Shown here: piece after piece, positions 1-17,588 of the stretch
Layout of the letters: every line of letters begins with the position of its first letter
Numbering within the stretch: the stretch's first letter is position 1
Assembly: GCA_036365515.1 (NCBI GenBank)
Contig: CM070874.1
Location: 49,234,583-49,298,582 of the forward strand
Length of the DNA stretch: 64,000 nt
Origin: Torymus aiolomorphi
Taxonomy: Eukaryota; Arthropoda; Insecta; Hymenoptera; Torymidae
Direction of reading: 5' to 3'
Translations under genes and position numbers: made by a program
Notes under the pieces: generated by a model
Seen by the model: the letters and a program-made list of their open reading frames with translations, nothing else
The model's database searches: none
Told to the model about the DNA's origin: nothing

Positions 1-1060
1 CCAATAGGTTACTCATAAATACGGCGGGCCGCGACTCCTTAGAAATTCCCGTCTCGCACTCGCTCAACGAAATTTCCCCATAAATAAAGAAATCCCGAGC
101 GGGGCGCGAGTTTGGACTTGGGAGAGCGCGAAAAGCGACACGTGGGCGCGCGCGTAACGAGGCGAACCGAAAAAAAATGCAAAAACGCGCGTTACGACTA
201 CTTAGCGCGCGTATAAATCAGCGGGCGCTCTTTGTTTAGGCCGTCTGCATGCGCGTGGGGGTAAAAGAAAACAAGAGAGCAGAATGAAATTGCGGTCTAA
301 GTTCACCTCTTTACGCTGGATTTACGAGCGCGCGTTCGCGGTCCCATTCGGGCTATATACAACACGTATACACGCTCTTTTTAGACTCTTTAGGTCTCTT
401 ACGTAAAATATGATTAGCGGCCCGCGCGAGAGCGCGAGTGGAGCGCAGCTGGTTACGATAATTCCGATGTAATGCCCGCTCGCGAGAGTCGCTGAGAAAG
501 AGCTCTGAAAGGTGGGTTTTTCGGAGTGGAAGGGGAAAAGAGGATCGAGGAATCGCGAGAGGAAGGCGGATTTTACCTTCGCAAAACATTGAGCAATTCG
601 GATGTACGTGAGCTGATGGAGAACAGCTTGCGAGCCATATGTTTACAAGAAATTTTGTATGGTAATAATGCCAATTTTAATTGCCAACCTATGTTTTTCT
701 TCAGTTTACAAGAGGCGCTTCGAGAACCTGTTCGAAGCCGCAAACTAATTTCACTTGATTATCTAAACAGTTTATAAGATAATTTTAATATCTACTACTG
801 TGTTGACTAAGCGACTATGGTAATTTGGTATTACTTTTCATCTCGATGCTAATGCTGAAATCTGTACACTTTCTGCATCCTTTTTAGGCAGAGACCTAGA
901 ATTAGGTTTAACAATAATAAAATAATAATAATAAACAGAAATTTCTGTTGGAAAATAAGTTTACTAACTATTTATTCTGAATTCTAAAGGGTCTAAGTAT
1001 GCTTGATTTTCTCACTCAACTTAAAGGCAAAAGGAAAAGTACACCTTCTTCGGACTCTCA
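1..1060. other. No gene seen; CpG-rich then AT-rich
   Basis: 1-640 is rich in CpG and CGCG runs, with a TATAAAT at 212-218 that could be a core promoter on the plus strand, but no supported ORF follows. 641-1060 is AT-rich with nothing recognised. Confidence 0.5.
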
Positions 1061-1062
1061 TA

Positions 1063-1703
1063 TAGGGGAAACTTGCGTATGTGGCGGCAGCACCTATAGT
1101 TTTTTCGGTCATAACTTTTGATGGGATGGGATTTTCTTTTTTGCTATTAAAATAGAAAAAAAGAAAATGATTCTTGAAGGGTCTCCTATAAAGGTGTAGA
1201 GTAGTTTTTTTCAATTACTCTAATAATAAGGAGCTACTTGAAGAAGAAAGAAGGTATTTTTTTTGCGGACCCCAAAAAGCATTCTCCAGTTCTGGCCATC
1301 TTAATTTTTCACGGAATTTTGAGTTGTAACAATGTAAAAAAGTAAATACATGAAAATGAACGTCAAAATGTTTTCAACTATGGTAGAACATTTATATTAA
1401 TTATTATATTATTATTATTATTATAAAAGAAGTAGAAATTATTAAAAAACAGTATTACATTAAGTATAGAAAAGAGACGAGAACAGAAAACTAACTTTTA
1501 ACACTGTGATTGTCGTTACAATACTAAATTGTCAGGTAACTTCGTAAATTCCGTATATAAAATATCGGACACGAAATATGTTGAATAAAATGATATTTTA
1601 CATCTAACCATAGTTGTCCAATACCGTCACATATCGTCAGATGCGAGAAACGCGTATAGTGGCCAGCTTTAGGCGGTGGCCGTGAGTGGGCAAGTTTCCC
1701 CTA
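1063..1703. mobile_element. Possible TA-flanked TIR element
   Basis: TAGGGGAAACTTGC at 1063-1076 is repeated inverted at 1690-1703, each followed outward by TA, the duplication of Tc1/mariner-type elements. Only the 14-16 bp ends match; the 640-bp interior is AT-rich with no transposase frame. Confidence 0.45.
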
Positions 1704-1705
1704 TA

Positions 1706-4700
1706 AAACTTTACATCTCAAGAACAGCCTTTTTTCTTTCAATAATTCAATTAATTGATAGTTACTGTCCATCTATTGCATTTCTTAGCGGAACAGAGCA
1801 GAAACGATACAGAAATCAATTTAAAGATAAAAAAAGTGTGAAACAAAAAGTATCATAATGTTATCTAACTTAATTTACGTACTTAATAATAGTGACAATA
1901 AAATTAAGGAAATAAATGCGCGCTTGACATAGTTTTTCAAGGCCGCTTAATTCAGTTAAAGTTAATAAGAGTACAAAGACTGTCTTGAAATTTCAAATGA
2001 TATTTTAAAAATGATAATTTATGAATTTCATTTCTGCAAATCTTACATAATGGACTCTGTGGGATTGTACTTATTTATGGCAACGCCGAGAGAAAATTAA
2101 TTTTACCTGGGCTTAAAAAAAAATATTGCGATAAAGATAAATTACTCGCATAAAGGTTTAGAGTAATATGTCGCTGCTCATCTCAAATACCGATAATTAG
2201 ATGCACCTTAGAGACCTTTGAATGTTATAGTAAATACATTGCAAATGTCTAAAACATTTTTCATCATAAAAAAATACAGCAGGTTTTCGGGAGCAATCCA
2301 TCGTTCCCGTTTCTCAAAAAGTTATCGACGAATCGAGCAGCATCCTCTCGTTATTTTCTGGGCGTACAAGCGAGCTTACAGCAGTCGTCGTCGGCGGCGA
2401 TCGCGTCGTTTCGGGCCGTCACGGACCGACGCGGCGGCGGTGGCAGGGCTTGCCGCCGCGCTCCGCCACCGCCGCCGCTGCTTTTGCCCTTGACACACTT
2501 GCGCGGCTGCACGCGCTACGCTTCTAGAAAAGAGAGAACGGGCGCCGCCGCCGCCGCCGCCGCTGGTCTGCTTATGCCCGTACCTACACTACTGGCTGCC
2601 GCGCGCTGCATGGGATGAACGCGCGCGCTCCGAGCGGCCCGGATATAAATAAACCGTCCTTTCGCGCGTGTCTGTGAGCGCGCGCTGATGCACACATTCG
2701 CACCGTCTATGCGCGGGGCTTTCTTTGTGTTTTGCAAAGCTCCTTGTTGGCGGGCTCCCTCTCTTTTCGCTGAGGAAGACGCAATTATCGCCTGGCTACG
2801 GCTGGAGATCTCTGCTGTTGACTTTGCGCTCTTCCCAATGCTCTTTCGTATGGGATAGGCTGCTTGAGATAATAGATGACGGGAAAATTAGCAGAACGGC
2901 GTTGTAACTTGGAATTTTAACGAAATATTTTGCGATGTAGAAAATTCAATAGTAATCCAAATTGCTCTACTACTACTTAACACAGATTGTCATGGTTATA
3001 TTTTTAAGGTTTATTTAATCAAACAGCTTCTTATACTATTTCAATTATAACATATTTACTTTTACAAAACATTGATTCTTTCACTGAAATTTGTAATACT
3101 CCGAGTCAATAATATAAAAAAAATTTCACGTGAAAATATATATTAATTATATTTCATACACTAACTATTATCAAGTGTGTTATTTCACTGGACTGTTATT
3201 AGAATGGAAATAGTCTACACGTGTCCTAGAAAATACAGTTACCAAGTTTCAACACAGTAATAATGACCCTAGCTAAATAAATCCTAATAAAGTTAGCGTT
3301 AGAATTTGTATTGTGAGACAAAACAATGAAAATCAATGTTTTCAAACTTTCTTGGGACACCCATTTCAAAATAGCATTATTATTACCCTAATCTAGAAAA
3401 CATGTTTATTACTAGACAATCATTAATAGTTGTATAGTTTACATCTACCCAAATTTATTTTTATAAAAATGATAACTCACATTTTTTCAATTTTATTATT
3501 TAAATAAAAAATTAAAAGTAATGCGAAAACCACCAACTATACTTCAGCGCTCAAAGATAAATTCTTTTAAAACAAACAAGAAGCTGTATGTCAGAAACTT
3601 TTATTTTACAAAAAAGAGTAAATAATACATTATCACAGCATTTCATACTTCAAAAACTTGAAAAAAATTTTAAACTGAATAAAACCTACATAATACATAA
3701 TTAAGTCTCTGTTTTAACGCATTATCGTATTAAATATTTAGTTGATAAATAAAATTTAAACTTCCAACAAATTTAATAAAAGTTAAAAGTTCAAAAAATG
3801 TCCAGTACATTGCAAACAAACTTGGTTTAAAATTTTCCTCCGAGTATAAAAATAAAATTAACTTTAGAAAGTAAATTACTCTACTGGCTATGAAAGTAAT
3901 TTATATACCAACGTAAGAAAAATCAAGGCCACCGCGCGAGTGCTGCAGACTCTAAAGCCATAAAAAATGCATTTTAAGGGAAGACAAAGGAACCTTCACT
4001 GCGAGCGCAAGTTAACTCAATAAAGGTGCACTTATCTGAAATAAAAAAGGGTCGAAAGCCAAGGCAAAAAATGAGACGAGGTAAGACAGAAAGAATACAA
4101 AGCTCGAGGAAGAGAATTCGAGCGAGCTCACGAGCATTGCTCAATCCGCATAATTATCGCTTACACACGCATTGACGAAAAAAGAAACGCAGGAACGAAA
4201 AAAAAAAAAAAAAGAAACTGCGGGTCGCGAGAATCTCGCGAGGTCTCCCAGCTAAAGAGCGAAATAATAATGGAAAGAGCGGGAGGGAAGAAGAAAGAGG
4301 GAGAGGGAGAGAGAAAAAAGGGAAAGTGAAGTGTCGGAGTTATTTTTACTTAAGGTTTCAATAACGTCGTTAAAGTATGGGCAATCAAGGAGGGACTTTC
4401 GCGAGAACGATTACGCTCTTCAGATGTTCGAAATTTTTCTGCTGTAAATCATCGCTTTTTCAAGCATGTAGAATATTAACTTATTTATTTTTATTTATTA
4501 ACCAGACAAATTACATAAAGCGTAATCCAATAGCGGTAGATATAACTATCTGTACAAGGGCTGGTACATATAAGTATAATGTTAATAAATAATTAAGTTT
4601 GTTATGTGGAAAAACTATTTAAATATTATAAATCAATAAGCATAGGTATTATTAATTACCGTATTAGTTAATCAATTAAACCTATTGATATATAGTCTCC

Positions 4701-5690
4701 ATCAATATAAATTATGACAAAATAAAAAAAAAAGTAATATTTCAATAGATCTAAGAACAATTTTTAAATACGTGTGTGTAAAAAATAACAATTACTTCTA
4801 CAAGAAATAAAATATTCACAAACACATCCTCTACTAATCGGAATAAGCTTATATACAGAAAAAGTATTGTCAGTTATGTGCACACTGACAACGTCGTTAC
4901 GTTATTACGAATTGATTTACATCATAACAGTGGAACTTCATTATTCTAATGGTCGTTTTTTCTGACCTACTTTCTAAGAATATACGTGGAATAATTATGC
5001 GCGGTAGAACTTTTTAGGAATCTGATCTTTTTATTGTCGAATGAAATCTACACCGTAGTCTAACAATATATATTTAAATATTCATTACATTGGAACTCTC
5101 GGTGATTTAGAAACAAATTTTAAATCACAATTTCAGTACAAACTTTCTTTGGTTGCAATAAATTAAATACAATAATATTTATGATAACTCACATTTTTTT
5201 TCATATTTTAATATTGACAGTTTAATAATGAAGAATTCAAGTTGAGAAAAATTTAGTGCACGTAGCCACCGCTTTTTAATTCTAAAATTGTTACTTCAAA
5301 GATGTTAGTTTATGATAAAAGCAAAAAAATAGCCTATCTTTAAAAAAAGCTTCACAGACCCTTGTCACTGTCCCTCAAAATTATAACCCCAAAGGGAAGG
5401 CTATCCCCCAATAAAGGGATCCCCGAGAAGCTATAACGCCTGCCACCAGAACCGGCCATAATCAATTTGAACCACCCACATGTGGTACACCGAACTATTG
5501 ATAGAATCCACAAGTAAGCACAGATATATATTGGCCCATATATCGAGAGCAAGACACGAGCTAGAAATAAATTATAATCTGACAGTAACAAAACCTTGAA
5601 AAATCGAATTCAATAATTTATTAAGTTAGTTTCCTCAAATGTCGAAAAAAATAACAATATTTTCCATATTGTTTGTTAACGCCGATGCAG
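1706..5690. other. Non-coding; CpG-rich block at 2.3-2.8 kb
   Basis: 2331-2760 is CpG-rich with GCC-type trinucleotide runs (2447-2480 and 2547-2566) and a TATAAATA at 2643-2650. The rest is AT-rich. A purine-rich stretch with a 16-A run lies at 4190-4335. No coding frame resembles a protein. Confidence 0.5.
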
Positions 5691-6770
5691 TGATACGCAG
5701 CGTCCTTGGGCTCACTCGCTGAGGGCACATTCCGCTCCAGTTTCATTTCGGAAATCCTTGAACGGGAAAATGGCATCCGATCGCCCACCACCAGCAGCAG
5801 CAGCACGCGTCTACCACGACCGCCCCCATCGGAAAACGCGTCGAGCGCACGTGCACGTGGTAAGCCCCATTCCACCCTCTCATTTCCCCTTCTCTCCCTC
5901 ACGACAACAATGAATTTTCGAGCGAAAAGTCGATTAGCGCGCCGATGGAGGAGCAAGGCCACGCGTCGCGCAGCCTCCACTTAAGGTAGACGGAAAGTGC
6001 GCGGGCGGGGGGAGGAGCGGAAAAATTATCGTCGGGGAGAAGATAGAGCGCTGGAGCGGCGCCTGGGTGGTGGGGATGGAAAATCGACGACGGAATGAGG
6101 TCACGCGCGCGCGAAACTAGGCCAGGTTTACTCGGTAACTGTGTCAGCGCGTTATTGATCTGCAAGAGAGAGAGAGAGAGAGAAAGAGCAGCCTCCCCTC
6201 GCGCTCAGCCAGCTCGTGCACGGGACGCATATGTGCGCTGTGTGTATGTTGGCTGCACGAGGCAGGCGCCGATGAAGCGGTGTGCACTGAGAGCGAAGCA
6301 GGACCCCGACGCGCTCGAGAGACACAACTGTTGCTATGTCAGGGCTTTGTGTCGCACGCAAAAGGGGAGCTCGTGCTGTTTTTTTTTTTTTTTTACTTTT
6401 TTCGCCTCTTTCCCTCTGCCCTCTCGAGCGACGCTGTTTTATTTTCCTTTTTTTAAAACGGGATGAGTGTCGAGCCTTTGACCCTTTTAAAGCTCTCTTT
6501 TTCCAGGTGACTTTTTAATGATCACAGCTGAAAAGAGTCAATTGAAGAAGTACGCTTTCAAACTCCCACTTCTCTTTTTCTTTCAAGCCTTTTTTATTCT
6601 CCGCTCCCTTTTCAATGAATTTAAATTACGGTGATTTGCTCGTGGTTATTGCGCAATTACATGTTTTGGACTTGAAAAGAAAATAAGACTATTAGTCTAA
6701 ATAGAAAAATGAAAATGATCTTGTACCTATGATAGATACAAATCATTATTGAATCTGATACCCAAAACCA
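5691..6770. other. CpG-rich block, no gene supported
   Basis: 5691-6370 has several overlapping Arg/Ala/Ser-rich frames on both strands, as expected by chance from CpG-rich DNA; it includes a (GA)n at 6165-6182 and a T run at 6379-6395. 6481-6770 shows nothing. Confidence 0.5.
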
Positions 6771-7000
6771 CACGGAGAGAAATTCCCTAGTAAATTTTAC
6801 AAGGTACTATTGTAATTCTCTCACAGACTACTAATCTGACAAATATTACTATGTACTATAGTAATTTTTTATAGGGAACCTACGAATTTTTCTAAGAAAC
6901 CTACGAATTCTTTCAAGGAACATATTATGATTTGTTTTAAGGTACCTACGAATTTTTCTAAAAAATTCTTGTAAAATTTACTAGAGAATTTCTCTCCGTG
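6771..7000. mobile_element. TIR element with CACGGAGAGAAATTC ends
   Basis: The first 33 or so bases (CACGGAGAGAAATTC, then a TAGTAAATTTTACAAG core) recur inverted at the right end with one mismatch. Three direct CCTACGAATT motifs lie in the interior. CAC-type ends occur in several cut-and-paste groups. No clear target duplication. Confidence 0.55.
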
Positions 7001-7397
7001 CACGCTGAGGAGAAAAGGTTGAAACCGCCTAAACCTCCAGTTAAAATAACCTGACTTCTTCGGTAATACACAGGTCTCTTAGATGTTCTGGGAACTCCTA
7101 GTAAGCTCGTATTGATTACGTCCCTGGCCTTTGTACACACCGTCCGTCGCTACTATCGATTGAATTTAGTGAAGTCTTCGGACTGGTGCGCGGCGTGAAG
7201 ATGGCCAAACTTGTACAAAATCATTTAGAAGAAGTAAAAGTACGTACCTACACGTATGTGCTCAAGTTAGAATGGTTGGAACCTGCCGTCGAAAAATTCA
7301 GCAGAAACTGCCTGGCTCTAAGGCCGATTTTACTCAGGCAACTTCGACTATATCCACATACCAGACTCATTCAAAATCAACCTTTTTTTTCTCAGTG
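7001..7397. mobile_element. Possible TIR element with CAC(GC)TGAG...AAAAGGTTGA ends
   Basis: The left end CACGCTGAGGAGAAAAGGTT and the right end (minus strand) CACTGAGAAAAAAAGGTTGA match over about 20 bases with gaps. It abuts the previous element with no gap. The 95-codon plus-strand frame at 7186-7473 runs through its right end and is not convincing as a gene. Confidence 0.4.
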
Positions 7398-7816
7398 CAC
7401 GCTCCCAATTTTGCATTCTGTAGGTATATACATTTTCAAATGTCCTAGATTGTTTTCATGTCGATCCGACTAAACGAAATACGTGAAATTCCTGTTAGCC
7501 TTTAACACAGTTAGGAAAGTTGGTTTTTTTAGGGGAGAGCCAAGATCGAGCGTTGAAGGGTGAATTTCACTTTTTTTAGAGCGCCGGCTGTATAACTGAC
7601 ACCCTATTTCGGTAACGTTATTGCAGTCGAATGACAAGTAATTCTTTCTGAATCATTAAACACTAATCTTCCATTTATTACAATAAGGTACGCCTGTCAA
7701 ATGGAAACTACAATCACAAGTGCATCACCACTGCAATATAGCTGTTAACCGAGCTTTTAATTATTCACAGCTTTTACTTTTTTCCAAAGTTAGTTTTTAT
7801 AGTTGTGCAAGATTTT

Positions 7817-9452
<1,636 letters not shown>

Positions 9453-9594
9453 CAAAAGAGAAAATACGATAGAAGATGATAATTGCTGTTATATCCATCC
9501 TCCATAATGAATTAATAATATTAAGAAACAATGGTGAGGATCAACCCAGGGTGCAAAGAAAATGTACACTTAAATTTTCATTTTCTAAGGCCAC

Positions 9595-9629
9595 AATATT
9601 TCGCTAATCTAGTTTGCTAGCCTCATCAG
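9595..9629 (-). ncRNA. Hammerhead-ribozyme-like core, left arm (minus strand)
   Basis: Read on the minus strand: CTGATGA (9629-9623), a stem GCTAG/TTAGC with one G-U pair, then GAAATATT ending at 9595. Where the right arm has ACGT this arm has ATAT, also self-complementary, so the putative helix III symmetry is kept despite two substitutions. Confidence 0.4.
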
Positions 9630-9814
9630 GTGAACATTTATTTCAAATAAATTTTTTTCGCCGTAGACATTTTAAGAGCAGATGCTCTTCGTCAAAACTA
9701 CAAGATTCACATCGCACCGACGAACTAACATTCACTCAACAACGTAGACATTTTAAGAGCATCTGCTCTTAAAATGTCTACGGCGAAAAAAATTTATTTG
9801 AAATAAATGTTCAC

Positions 9815-9849
9815 CTGATGAGGCTAGCAAACTAGACTAGCGAAACGTT
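9815..9849 (+). ncRNA. Hammerhead-ribozyme-like core, right arm
   Basis: CTGATGA (9815-9821) is followed by a stem GCTAG (9823-9827) / CTAGC (9837-9841) and then GAAA (9842-9845) CGTT. The stem is five perfect pairs with a 9-nt loop. ACGT across the GAAA end is self-complementary, the arrangement of minimal-helix-III hammerheads that work as dimers. GTT would be the NUH cleavage triplet. Three pairs of helix I (CAC/GTG) flank the core. Activity is inferred only from the core. Confidence 0.5.
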
Positions 9850-9946
9850 GTGGCCTTAGAAAATGAAAATTTAAGTGTACATTTTCTTTGCACCTTGGGT
9901 TGATCCTCACCATTGTTTCTTAATATTATTAATACGATAGAAGATG

Positions 9947-12650
<2,704 letters not shown>

Positions 12651-15600
12651 TATAAATTTCGCATAAATATTTATTGATCGTCGAGTAATTTCATTTTTAT
12701 TAACTATAAATAACGCACGGATTTTCATAATGCAAGTTGTCAATTTGCTGTACGGGCGACCGTGATATCAAAATAAATTGATTGATTACAATGACAATTT
12801 TGTAATGTAAATTTGTCAATACGGCACGGTAATAATATTTAATTTTATCAGCTATATTTAATTTTCCAACGACTGAACAAGCAATGTTGTTAAATTTTTG
12901 AAAAATAATAATTTCCAACCAATTGCCGCGATTGCAGTTATGTTGAAACTACCGGAAGAATGAGAAAACTACGGCATTCCATCGCCCACGCCCGATCCTA
13001 AAAAAGAAACAGCCGAAAAAAAAATCATCGAATAGAATTGGACAGAGCCAGAATCGGAACTCGCGTAATCGCATATAGTCAGAGCCGCGTCTGTAGGGGT
13101 TTTAAAAACTTTCTTTTTAACAGCTCTCTCCCTCTCTCTCTCCCTCCTTCTCGCTTCGCGCCGCGTCGAGCTCGAGACTGGGACAAGGCGAACGAGGCAT
13201 CCGCCTTGGCCGCCACAGAAGCCGAAGATACGCGAGCCGCCGCCGCGCAGAAAAAGAATAAGGGATACAGCGTATACGCGCACGCAGCGCAAGTAGCAAG
13301 GCCGAAAATAATTTCAGCCTATAGTCTTGTGATTTATTTTTCTTTTTGCTGCCTTGCCATCCCCCCTTCGTCTTCGCCTCTTATACGCGGCCGCTGCGCC
13401 TCTGTATAGTGGGTGGCAAAGTGCATCGCGGAACCTCGAGCCTTTTTCGCGCAGATACGCGCGCGCGCCTGAATATTCAATATTCTTTTTGCTCTCCGAT
13501 CGAATATGCCTTTGTTTTTTAATCACGTCGTTTATATGCGCAGAATCCTCACTGCGGTTGCTTTACTGAAATTGAGAGTAAAATAATTAATTACGATCCA
13601 TTTCGTGAAAAATTTGAGCCAACATTTTTCTATCGCGACAGATGCTGAATCATTTAAACGAGCATTATTCCTTTTAATTTACGAGTTTAACGAGATAGTT
13701 GTGGGGAGATTCGATTAAACGATAAATCTATGAGATAAAATGAATAGGCGTAAACGGCAAGAGAATATATTTAATATACCGATAAATTAGCGCACGAGTC
13801 TAAATTTAGCGCGGGAGGGGCACGAAATGAAGCGAGTGGCGAAAAGTGGTTTCGAAAGAAGAAATCCGCTAAAAGAATTGTGCGTGGACACGCAAGGCTT
13901 GCGAAAAAGGCTCGGGCGGGTAATTATCCGGGGCCGGCATTAAGAAAGAAAAAGAAGAATCGAGTGCCATCTATCCTCGAAACAGCGAGATCGCGGCAAG
14001 ACGATCGGAGCGACGTGATGCGGAGAGAGTGGCCGCGAGAAAGAGAGAGTAATGACGCGATGGGTTGGTAATGGGGAAACCGTCGGCCGGTGGGGGAAGA
14101 GGCGCGCAGGCGGGAGGAATAAGGGGGAGAGAGAGAGCAGCAGCTTTCGTTTTCAGCCAGCCTACTTGTTAATCCGGTGAGTCAATAATTGTATAACACT
14201 GGAACTGCATTGCGTAACCGCGCGCACCGTCGACACCGGCGGCGTTGTCGAGACTCGGTTTCCCTCTCGTGACCTACTTGCCCACTAAACTAGACACACA
14301 TTCTTATCCGCGCCAGCGCCAGCTCGCCGTACAATCTGCCCCTCCTTCGCTCGCGGCGAAAATACTCTCCCCCGTCGGCGCTTTTTTCTCTCGCGCACTC
14401 GCTGCAGATCGTTATCGAGCTAATGGCGGAGTTTTCGCGAGCGCAGCCTGATCGAAAGTACATAATGAGCCGCCTTGAACTGGATCTCCGCGGCGAGGAT
14501 GTGATGCTCGCGGGGCAATTTTTGCGCGGTTTCTTTCGCTCATATTTGCCATTGCCGCGCGGTGTTTTGCGAGTAACGGGGTCGCGCGCGCGATGTAAGC
14601 TGACGCTCTCGTATGTGTTTTAATACACCGCGGCGAGCTTACGAGCCTGAATCTTGCGAGACACCGAGAGCTTTATTAAACCTTTTTTGGGACTATTGTT
14701 GCCCAAGCTCTTCGTAAACTTCGAAGGAGCTTCAAAGCCTCATTACTCGTTAAAAACTGATCAACAACACAAAGATTTCTTGCTTTTATTTGTAGCACAC
14801 TATCTTCGGTTACCCTTTGACATAATCTAGAAAAAAATTAGCACACAGATCGCAAACAAATCCGAGAGAATTGCGAAGTTAGCACTTGAGACGCGCGACA
14901 AGCCGAAACTATTAAAAAAATAAATCGTGTAAGGAATCGGTCCGAAAACCTTGAGCTCAATACTTCGATCCGTTTCGGAGATATTGCGCATTCACAAACC
15001 GGCAATGACGCGCCGTCGCGAATGTTCTCTCTTTCTCCCTCTCGCCGCGCGAGAAGAAGCAGCGCGCGTATACGAATGCCTGCAAAATATAACTTAGCGA
15101 GTTTGGAAAAAGCGCACCCCGCGCGCATAGAACTTATGCGCAAAAAGTGTCGCAAAATATTGGCAAAGTCATGCTACTCAAATATATCAGCTTGATGACC
15201 TGTTAATTTATTGTGATCCCGATTCAATGGTATTTTTTAGATTTATTAATAAATCCGTTCGACCTTCAAAGCAGTTGTATTTAAATTTTGTTACTGCTAC
15301 AGAAAATTCAAGTATTATTAGATGATAGTAGATGCACTGTGGTAAACACGTTGTACCATATCTTATCGTTTTAGTCTGATTTTTGTTTGATCAGTGCTTT
15401 AATATTTTACACACATATACAAAAACAAGACAAATCCGAAACTATTTTATCGAGAATGATTAATGAATCTTGCTGTCGTATAATTAGTCGCATGAAATAA
15501 TTAAATATTTAATATACGAAACTCATATTTAATACTTTGCGAGTACTAAAACAACATTAGATCGATTAATATGTATAGGCTTATAATTTATCAAATTTCA

Positions 15601-17588
15601 TACCAGTTGAATTTTCTGTACAATACAAACTATAATTTACTGTCAGGGAATCCCAATAATGAAAATAGCGATTAAACGCAGGTCATTATCCTGAAGATTA
15701 AGACTAGAACGAACGAATGTCGAGCGCTCGGTCGCAAAATCCTAAACGATCGGCGAAACATCGTGTAAACATGATCGGGTTCTTGGTCGATGCTCCATCC
15801 GCGCATATAGGATTATGTTGCGAACAAGACGAAGGCAGATAAAGCATCGGCCGCGCGAAGAAACTACGGAGTAACCTAATTTCGCGTAACGTGCGCGAGC
15901 CACGAGCTTTATTTATAGATGATTTTGACGTCACACTGTTTTTTTTCACATGAGCACAACGCGCGGGCGGAGGTGGAGGAAGCAGAAGAAGACGCAAGTA
16001 CGAGGCTCGATTATTTCGATCGACTCTGTTTTGTTTGGCCAGATGACGAAAACGAAGCCGACGATGATGAGGTTTTCGGGGGCGGCGCGCGGCTTCGCTA
16101 CTTCGCTGTGTAAACAAGATAAGTAACACACCTTTTTGTCTCGATCGTTCCTTTTTATTTTTCAAAAGCTGACCCAATTCTTTTTACTCTGCCGCTTCCG
16201 ACACGCGGACAGAATTACGATGATTGTAATTCTCATTATTGTGCGTATGTTGAATTGAGGATGAGTTCTTTCCAACTGGAAGAGCGTTTTTTGTTTTGTA
16301 TACTTGTACTTTTGATAACAGCTTTATACCGACTGAATGAGACTGAATTCTCAAAATTAATTTTAATAAAGCTAAAAAAGCTGTGGTTAATTAGAATATT
16401 TGCTATTGTTGCACGAAGGGTTGCGCAAGGAGAAGGCCAACATGTCGAATGATGCTAATTAGCTGGTAATGTGGCTGTTGGATTATTTGTTAGAGGCCCG
16501 AGCAAGTGAAAGTGCGCGGAGGGACAGAGGAGCGAAAGTGAAAGCGATCGGAAGGATCGGCAGCGGATCCCCGCGCTCGCGTGGCTCATATTTAATGCCG
16601 GTATTGAGATTAAGTTTATTCAACAGCGAGTATGCCATGACACACTAACCAAGTGGTCGAGACCCACTTAGAGTCGCGCTCGCGCGCTACACCGGCTGAC
16701 CTTCGTAGAAATGGAATGGATAGGGTGATAGTGCGTGATGTATTTTAAGCGCCGCTCGCCAATGTACAAACACACTGCTCGCACGCACGCTCGAGGCCGT
16801 CCCCGCCGCGGCGTCGTCGCTCTTGTCGCGGTACAATGCAGCGCTGCACCGCTATGCATGCATTCTTCGACTTTTTCGCCCGCGCGTCTTGGTAGCGTTA
16901 ATCGGCCCTTCTCCCGATCCTCGCGTGGGACGTGGCACTTTAATCTGTACTATTTTAAATCACGATCTCGATGAAACTGCATGCGGTCATAAATTTTTAC
17001 CGCCAAAAATATAAAGACGAAACTAAATTAAGAATTTTAGTAGATTTTTATTAAAAAATTATGTCTTTTTAAAAAGTAGATATATACATTTTATAAAATA
17101 ATTATTAAACTGCAAAATTTTATTTGAATTTGTATTCAAACGAATCTCTAAGTAGCATCGAATCAGCAAAAGAATTTTTCTGTAAAAATTACCACGAAAT
17201 TCGCGTTAAACAAGAAACAATAGATTATTCTGAGTTTTTTTTACAAGGGATATCGGAGCTATTTCAGGTGACTACATCGTATTTTTCGGTATTCTAATTT
17301 AATTTTAATTTTCTCTTAACGATTTTCAACATCAAAAAGAAAGCTTATCAATGATAATGAGAATTGGAAAATGATCATAATATGACAGCTTACGATTCGT
17401 TCTATTTTTATCACTTTCAAATTCTCATGAATTATCTTCTTTACCCATTCGATCGCTACCCTGGTAGAAAATTAATGATATTTTCTAGTTATCACGTTAA
17501 TTAACTTGACGCATTTTTATCAAAAATCAATACACAACAATAACATAATGCATCTAGGAGTGTTATTATTACTTAAAATATAAATCTT
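12651..17588. other. Alternating CpG-rich and AT-rich non-coding DNA
   Basis: CpG-rich blocks at 13.03-13.56, 13.8-14.64, 15.7-16.1 and 16.49-16.98 kb; pyrimidine run at 13126-13150 and GA runs near 14126. The frames in them are short, overlapping and low-complexity. Nothing recognised. Confidence 0.5.

Larger units (their letters stand above)
9479..9930. mobile_element. Fold-back retroelement-like insertion with hammerhead-like cores, 16-bp TSD
   Basis: Two long inverted arms (about 9515-9690 and 9755-9928) flank a short spacer. A one-sided tail of about 36 bp (9479-9514) lies outside the left arm. The whole is bracketed by a 16-bp exact direct repeat, AATACGATAGAAGATG, at 9463-9478 and 9931-9946. 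That is too long for a usual DNA-transposon duplication and fits target-primed insertion. Each arm carries CTGATGA, a short stem and GAAA, the conserved core of a hammerhead ribozyme, one copy per strand. Penelope-like elements are known to carry such ribozymes in repeats that may be inverted. No reverse transcriptase is present. The spacer has further nested inverted copies of a GTAGACATTTTAAGAGCA motif. Confidence 0.6.

Noticed and set aside
7186..7473. 95-codon frame that looks partly protein-like
   Set aside because: It crosses the right end of a TIR element and has no recognised motif.
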